Positions 22,923 to 25,277 of a stretch of DNA of 25,277 bases are shown here, piece by piece. Location of the stretch: NCBI GenBank assembly GCA_964549635.1, contig CAZJVJ010000016.1, positions 1-25,277 on the forward strand, read 5' to 3'. Source of the stretch: VGNY01 sp964549635 (lineage in GTDB: Bacteria; Chloroflexota; Dehalococcoidia; GIF9; UBA5629). The notes below the pieces were generated by a model. The model was not told the DNA's origin, ran no database searches, and saw only the letters and a program-made list of their open reading frames with translations. How positions within the stretch are numbered: position 1 is the stretch's first letter; each line of letters opens with the position of its first letter. The translations under genes and the position numbers were made by a program.

Positions 22923-23654
22923 TTACCAGCCTCGGCTCAAGCGTGCAATCAGTGGCAAAGGCAATCCACGCTCCATCATCTTTTTTTGTGTGGCTGCGAT
23001 GTCATACTCCACTCGATAATGAGAAACAGTCTGATTATCGGTATCATAAACCGCATAGCTAGCGCGAGGGTCACCATCCCGTGGTTGTCCCACTGCACCG
23101 GGATTTATGATCAAGCGGTTCTCTCCCAATGTTAAACTATCGCCTTCGGGAAATACCCTGTAGATGGCAACACCCTCGAATAGCTCGAAAATCAGTGGAA
23201 CGTGAGAATGACCTACAAGACAGTATGGCGTCTCAAAATAGGCGAAGTTATCTTGCGCTGTTTCACTACCTAGCAAATACTCCCAAATCGGCTCACGGGG
23301 GCTACCATGAACCAGGGTAAAATCATCCTGGCAAATGCTTAAAGGTAGTTGTTGCAAATAATCTATGTCCTCTGGTGATAACTGTTGTGCTGTCCAGTGG
23401 CAGGCCCGAGCCGCTACAGGATTGAAATCTGAAGTGCTTAATTTGCCTATCGCTGCCCAATCATGATTGCCAGCAACGCAAACATGGTCATAGTTGCGCA
23501 AAAGTTCGATGCATTCACGAGGCTCAGGCCCGTAACCTACCACATCACCCAGACACCATATTTTATCGAAGCGCCCTCTGCTCTCAATATCTTGAAGTAC
23601 TGCCTCAAAGGCAGCCAGATTGCTGTGAATGTCCCCCAGCACTGCGTAACGCAT
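22923..23654 (-). CDS. Calcineurin-like metallophosphoesterase
   Basis: A 243-residue metallophosphoesterase with all family blocks: GDIHSN (Asp8, His10), GDVVGYGP (Asp37), GNHD (Asn63, His64), VHGS (His116) and GHSH (His149, His151). It resembles the MJ0936/YfcE group of two-metal phosphodiesterases and could act on cyclic or linear nucleotides; the substrate is open. ATG 23652-23654 has no Shine-Dalgarno site, while TATAGT ends 8 nt upstream, suggesting a leaderless transcript. It lies directly upstream of the SRP RNA promoter and diverges from the cyclotransferase-like gene. Confidence 0.9.
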   Translation of the reverse strand: MRYAVLGDIHSNLAAFEAVLQDIESRGRFDKIWCLGDVVGYGPEPRECIELLRNYDHVCVAGNHDWAAIGKLSTSDFNPVAARACHWTAQQLSPEDIDYLQQLPLSICQDDFTLVHGSPREPIWEYLLGSETAQDNFAYFETPYCLVGHSHVPLIFELFEGVAIYRVFPEGDSLTLGENRLIINPGAVGQPRDGDPRASYAVYDTDNQTVSHYRVEYDIAATQKKMMERGLPLPLIARLSRGW

Positions 23655-23662
23655 ACCAGCTA

Positions 23663-23692
23663 ACTATACCATCATAAGGGCATTTTTGTTAA
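23663..23692 (-). promoter_or_regulatory. Promoter of the phosphoesterase (likely leaderless)
   Basis: On the minus strand TTAACA (23687-23692), 18-bp spacer and TATAGT (23663-23668), 8 nt before the ATG. This is the best-formed of the leaderless promoters in the window. Confidence 0.6.
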
Positions 23693-23763
23693 GTTTCCTT
23701 GAGTGCCTGTGCGTGAAGAAATTCAGTAAAGAATGTAAAATAGTTCTAGAGCAGGTCTGTGTC

Positions 23764-24180
23764 ATGAGCCAGGGTAATAAAATATACTATTTTGCTTATG
23801 CCTCTAATCTAAACCGGAAACAGATGGCGGAACGCGCTCCAGATAGCAAACCTAAGTGCATCGCCACGCTCCCTAATTTTAAACTGACTTTCACAGCACG
23901 GCCGGGCCGGCAAGATGGAGTTGCCAGCATCACGCCTCATAGGGGTGAAAAGGTGATTGGGGCTGTTTATGAAATTTCAGAAAGAGATTTGAAACGCCTG
24001 GACCGATACGAGGGTTATCCGACAATCTATGACCGGCGGAAAGTCACTGTATGGACAGAGACCAACGAACCGATAGAAGCCATAACCTATATAAAGATTG
24101 ACCAAGCTCGAACGGCAAAACCGTCTGCTGAATACTTAGCTCTTATACAACAGGGCTACCGTGACTGGCAGATAATTTGA
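23764..24180 (+). CDS. Gamma-glutamylcyclotransferase-like (AIG2/GGCT fold) protein
   Basis: A predicted 138-residue protein of the gamma-glutamylcyclotransferase-like fold. YYFAYASNLNRKQM (8-21) holds the glycine-poor form of the YGSNL substrate loop; Glu83 in LDRYEGYPTIYDR matches the catalytic Glu. Related enzymes cyclise gamma-glutamyl amines or dipeptides to 5-oxoproline. The frame is open back to 23686, but ATG 23764 begins conserved sequence and follows a TAAAAT -10 box (23736-23741); its Shine-Dalgarno site (AGCAGG) is weak. The last 38 nt overlap the convergent zinc-ribbon gene. Confidence 0.82.
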   Translation: MSQGNKIYYFAYASNLNRKQMAERAPDSKPKCIATLPNFKLTFTARPGRQDGVASITPHRGEKVIGAVYEISERDLKRLDRYEGYPTIYDRRKVTVWTETNEPIEAITYIKIDQARTAKPSAEYLALIQQGYRDWQII

Positions 24181-24634
24181 GTTTATTTTTCGATCTGGTA
24201 TTTCGCTCAATATCAATCAGGACATAACAAAGGTCGGCAAAGGCTAGCATAGATAAGCCATATAATACCGTGATTACAACTCCAAAGAATGCCAGCCCCA
24301 CCATTCCAACCTCTGAAGCCCAAGGAATAAGACCTTCCATCTCTTTCGTGCCCTGTGCTGCTATCACAGCCAGAGCTATGGAAAAAAGGGGACCGCCTAT
24401 CATTACCACCCAGCCCATGATTCTATACACGGTTGCCACTGCTCTAAGAGCCAGATATTTACGAGCCGGTAGAGCTTCACTGGCCGCTATTGGAGCATCT
24501 GGTACAGATTGCGCTCCCCATACCCGCGCCTGGTGTTGTGGCCCTTCCATTTGCAACCTTGCGCCGCAACCAATACAGAACCGCTGGCCAGTAGCTTGGG
24601 CACCACAATGCGGACAAATGACCATTTGCTGCAT
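24143..24634 (-). CDS. Zinc-ribbon membrane protein, two TM helices
   Basis: A 163-residue protein with one N-terminal zinc ribbon (Cys7, Cys10, Cys20, Cys23), a linker, two transmembrane helices (about 72-95 and 108-131) and a basic C-terminus. The N-terminal stretch MQQMVICPHCG resembles the second ribbon of the upstream neighbour, including the MQQ lead-in, suggesting duplication. It begins 24 nt after the neighbour's stop and is probably co-transcribed with it; only a G-run (GGGGG) is available as a distant Shine-Dalgarno site. The 3' end overlaps the cyclotransferase-like gene by 38 nt. No function is assigned. Confidence 0.75.
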   Translation of the reverse strand: MQQMVICPHCGAQATGQRFCIGCGARLQMEGPQHQARVWGAQSVPDAPIAASEALPARKYLALRAVATVYRIMGWVVMIGGPLFSIALAVIAAQGTKEMEGLIPWASEVGMVGLAFFGVVITVLYGLSMLAFADLCYVLIDIERNTRSKNKLKLSASHGSPVV

Positions 24635-24658
24635 TTGTTATCAAACCCCCATATAATT

Positions 24659-25063
24659 TTAGCGACCAAAAGGAAGCTGGTAGTTAAAGGCAAGAACCAG
24701 TATTAAGGCAATAATCAAGTAAACCGTCCCGCCAATCAACAGCCCCAGTACGGTCATTCGCCACCACAGCCCCCAGGCCAGCCCCCAGGTTGGCTTGACT
24801 TCGATCTGTGGTGGGACAGTTGGGCTAACCACTTGTGCGGGTGCCTCTTGACTTGGTGTAGGGGTCACCTGCTGGGCTACAGGAGCCAATCTTGCCCCGC
24901 ATGCACCACAGAACTGTTGCCCAGCGACATTTTGTGAACCACAGTTAAGACATCTGACAGTTTGTTGCATTACAGTTACCAGTTTTGCCCCACATGTGCC
25001 ACAGAACTGCTGGTTTGCCCGGTTCTCCCCACCACAATTAGGACACCTGACCTTTTGCTCCAT
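24659..25063 (-). CDS. Double zinc-ribbon protein with one TM helix
   Basis: A predicted 134-residue protein. Two near-identical zinc ribbons lie at residues 7-24 and 38-55 (Cys7/10/21/24 and Cys38/41/52/55), both of the form RC-NCG-...-QQFCGxCGA. A Pro/Gln/Val-rich linker (60-90) leads to one transmembrane helix (about 103-126). ATG 25061-25063 is chosen over an upstream in-frame start at 25120 because GGAGG lies just before it. A TATAAT promoter precedes it. Similar small proteins are common in Chloroflexota and archaea with unknown function. Confidence 0.8.
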   Translation of the reverse strand: MEQKVRCPNCGGENRANQQFCGTCGAKLVTVMQQTVRCLNCGSQNVAGQQFCGACGARLAPVAQQVTPTPSQEAPAQVVSPTVPPQIEVKPTWGLAWGLWWRMTVLGLLIGGTVYLIIALILVLAFNYQLPFGR

Positions 25064-25091
25064 ACTAGCCTCCTTACCTGTGTTTAATCGC

Positions 25092-25120
25092 ATTATATAA
25101 TTTGTATTCTTCCCACACAA
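25092..25120 (-). promoter_or_regulatory. Promoter of the zinc-ribbon gene pair
   Basis: On the minus strand TTGTGT (25115-25120), 17-bp spacer and a perfect TATAAT (25092-25097). The rest of the window to 25277 shows no recognisable feature. Confidence 0.6.
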
Positions 25121-25277
25121 TAGTCGTCAGCTTACCGTTCAAAAATGTAGGCTGAGCTTAGTAAATACAAAAAGCCAAGAGACCACCATGAAGTCTTTCT
25201 TCCGAAATTTCCCTTGCCAGTTAGTGCGTCAAAACGAGAGGAAAAAGTGAGAGATGGGTTTTAGAAGCAGTCACGGA

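Noticed and set aside
22615..23019. Open plus-strand frame across the SRP RNA region
   Set aside because: It is antisense to the SRP RNA and the phosphoesterase, without a start signal or recognisable product.
24270..24656. Plus-strand 128-codon frame opposite the zinc-ribbon gene
   Set aside because: It mirrors the cysteine-rich coding sequence on the other strand and has no Shine-Dalgarno site or known domain.

Overview
The window is about 25 kb of compact bacterial chromosome with roughly 24 protein genes on both strands and one structural RNA. No phage, transposon, CRISPR array, rRNA or tRNA was seen. The gene content is a mix of housekeeping genes (rsmA, ispE, a CCA-type tRNA nucleotidyltransferase, TatD, a TGS-domain GTPase, SRP RNA) and accessory metabolism. 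The mix suggests an anaerobic member of the Chloroflexota, close to Dehalococcoidia: Bacillus-type large SRP RNA, several flavin oxidoreductases of the nitronate monooxygenase family, a thioredoxin/CcdA/TlpA-lipoprotein set, many GTG/TTG starts and short zinc-ribbon membrane proteins. This assignment is an inference from gene content; there is no rRNA to prove it.

Layout. 1-554: no convincing gene, a possible 3' end of a gene at the left edge, and a promoter for the HAD gene. 555-4279: HAD hydrolase, DUF89/ARMT1-like phosphatase, DRG-like TGS GTPase and ARH3-like ADP-ribosylglycohydrolase, mostly in convergent/divergent pairs. 4431-6132: eIF2B-like isomerase and TatD hydrolase. 6202-8840: sugar nucleotidyltransferase, thioredoxin (TTG start), CcdA and a TlpA lipoprotein on one strand. 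8933-11620: a zinc-ribbon/TM/FN3 protein ending in a TlpA-like domain without redox cysteines, then a lipoprotein with two TlpA domains. 11945-15258: three nitronate-monooxygenase-like paralogues, the middle one inverted. 15361-15432: a 23-residue ORF on the minus strand with a strong promoter and Shine-Dalgarno site. 15609-18141: PaaI-like thioesterase and CCA enzyme, converging on ispE. 18251-20032: lipoprotein alkylsulfatase-like metallo-beta-lactamase. 20041-23654 (minus): phosphoesterase, large SRP RNA, SDR dehydrogenase, amidohydrolase and rsmA. 23764-25063: gamma-glutamylcyclotransferase-like protein and two zinc-ribbon membrane proteins.

How the genes fit together. The most coherent module is 7268-11620. 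Cytoplasmic thioredoxin could pass electrons through CcdA to two surface lipoproteins carrying three active CxxC TlpA domains, while the FN3/TlpA fusion appears to be a non-redox member. The 555-6132 block is rich in damage-control or hydrolytic enzymes (HAD, DUF89, ADP-ribosyl hydrolase, TatD), though it is not one operon. The SRP RNA has its own near-consensus promoter and ends 23 nt before the SDR start codon.

Promoters can be read at many genes (TTGACA-like, 16-18 bp spacer, TATAAT-like). Several starts (4431, 18141, 23654, perhaps 4279) have a -10 box 6-8 nt upstream and no good Shine-Dalgarno site, which suggests leaderless mRNAs.
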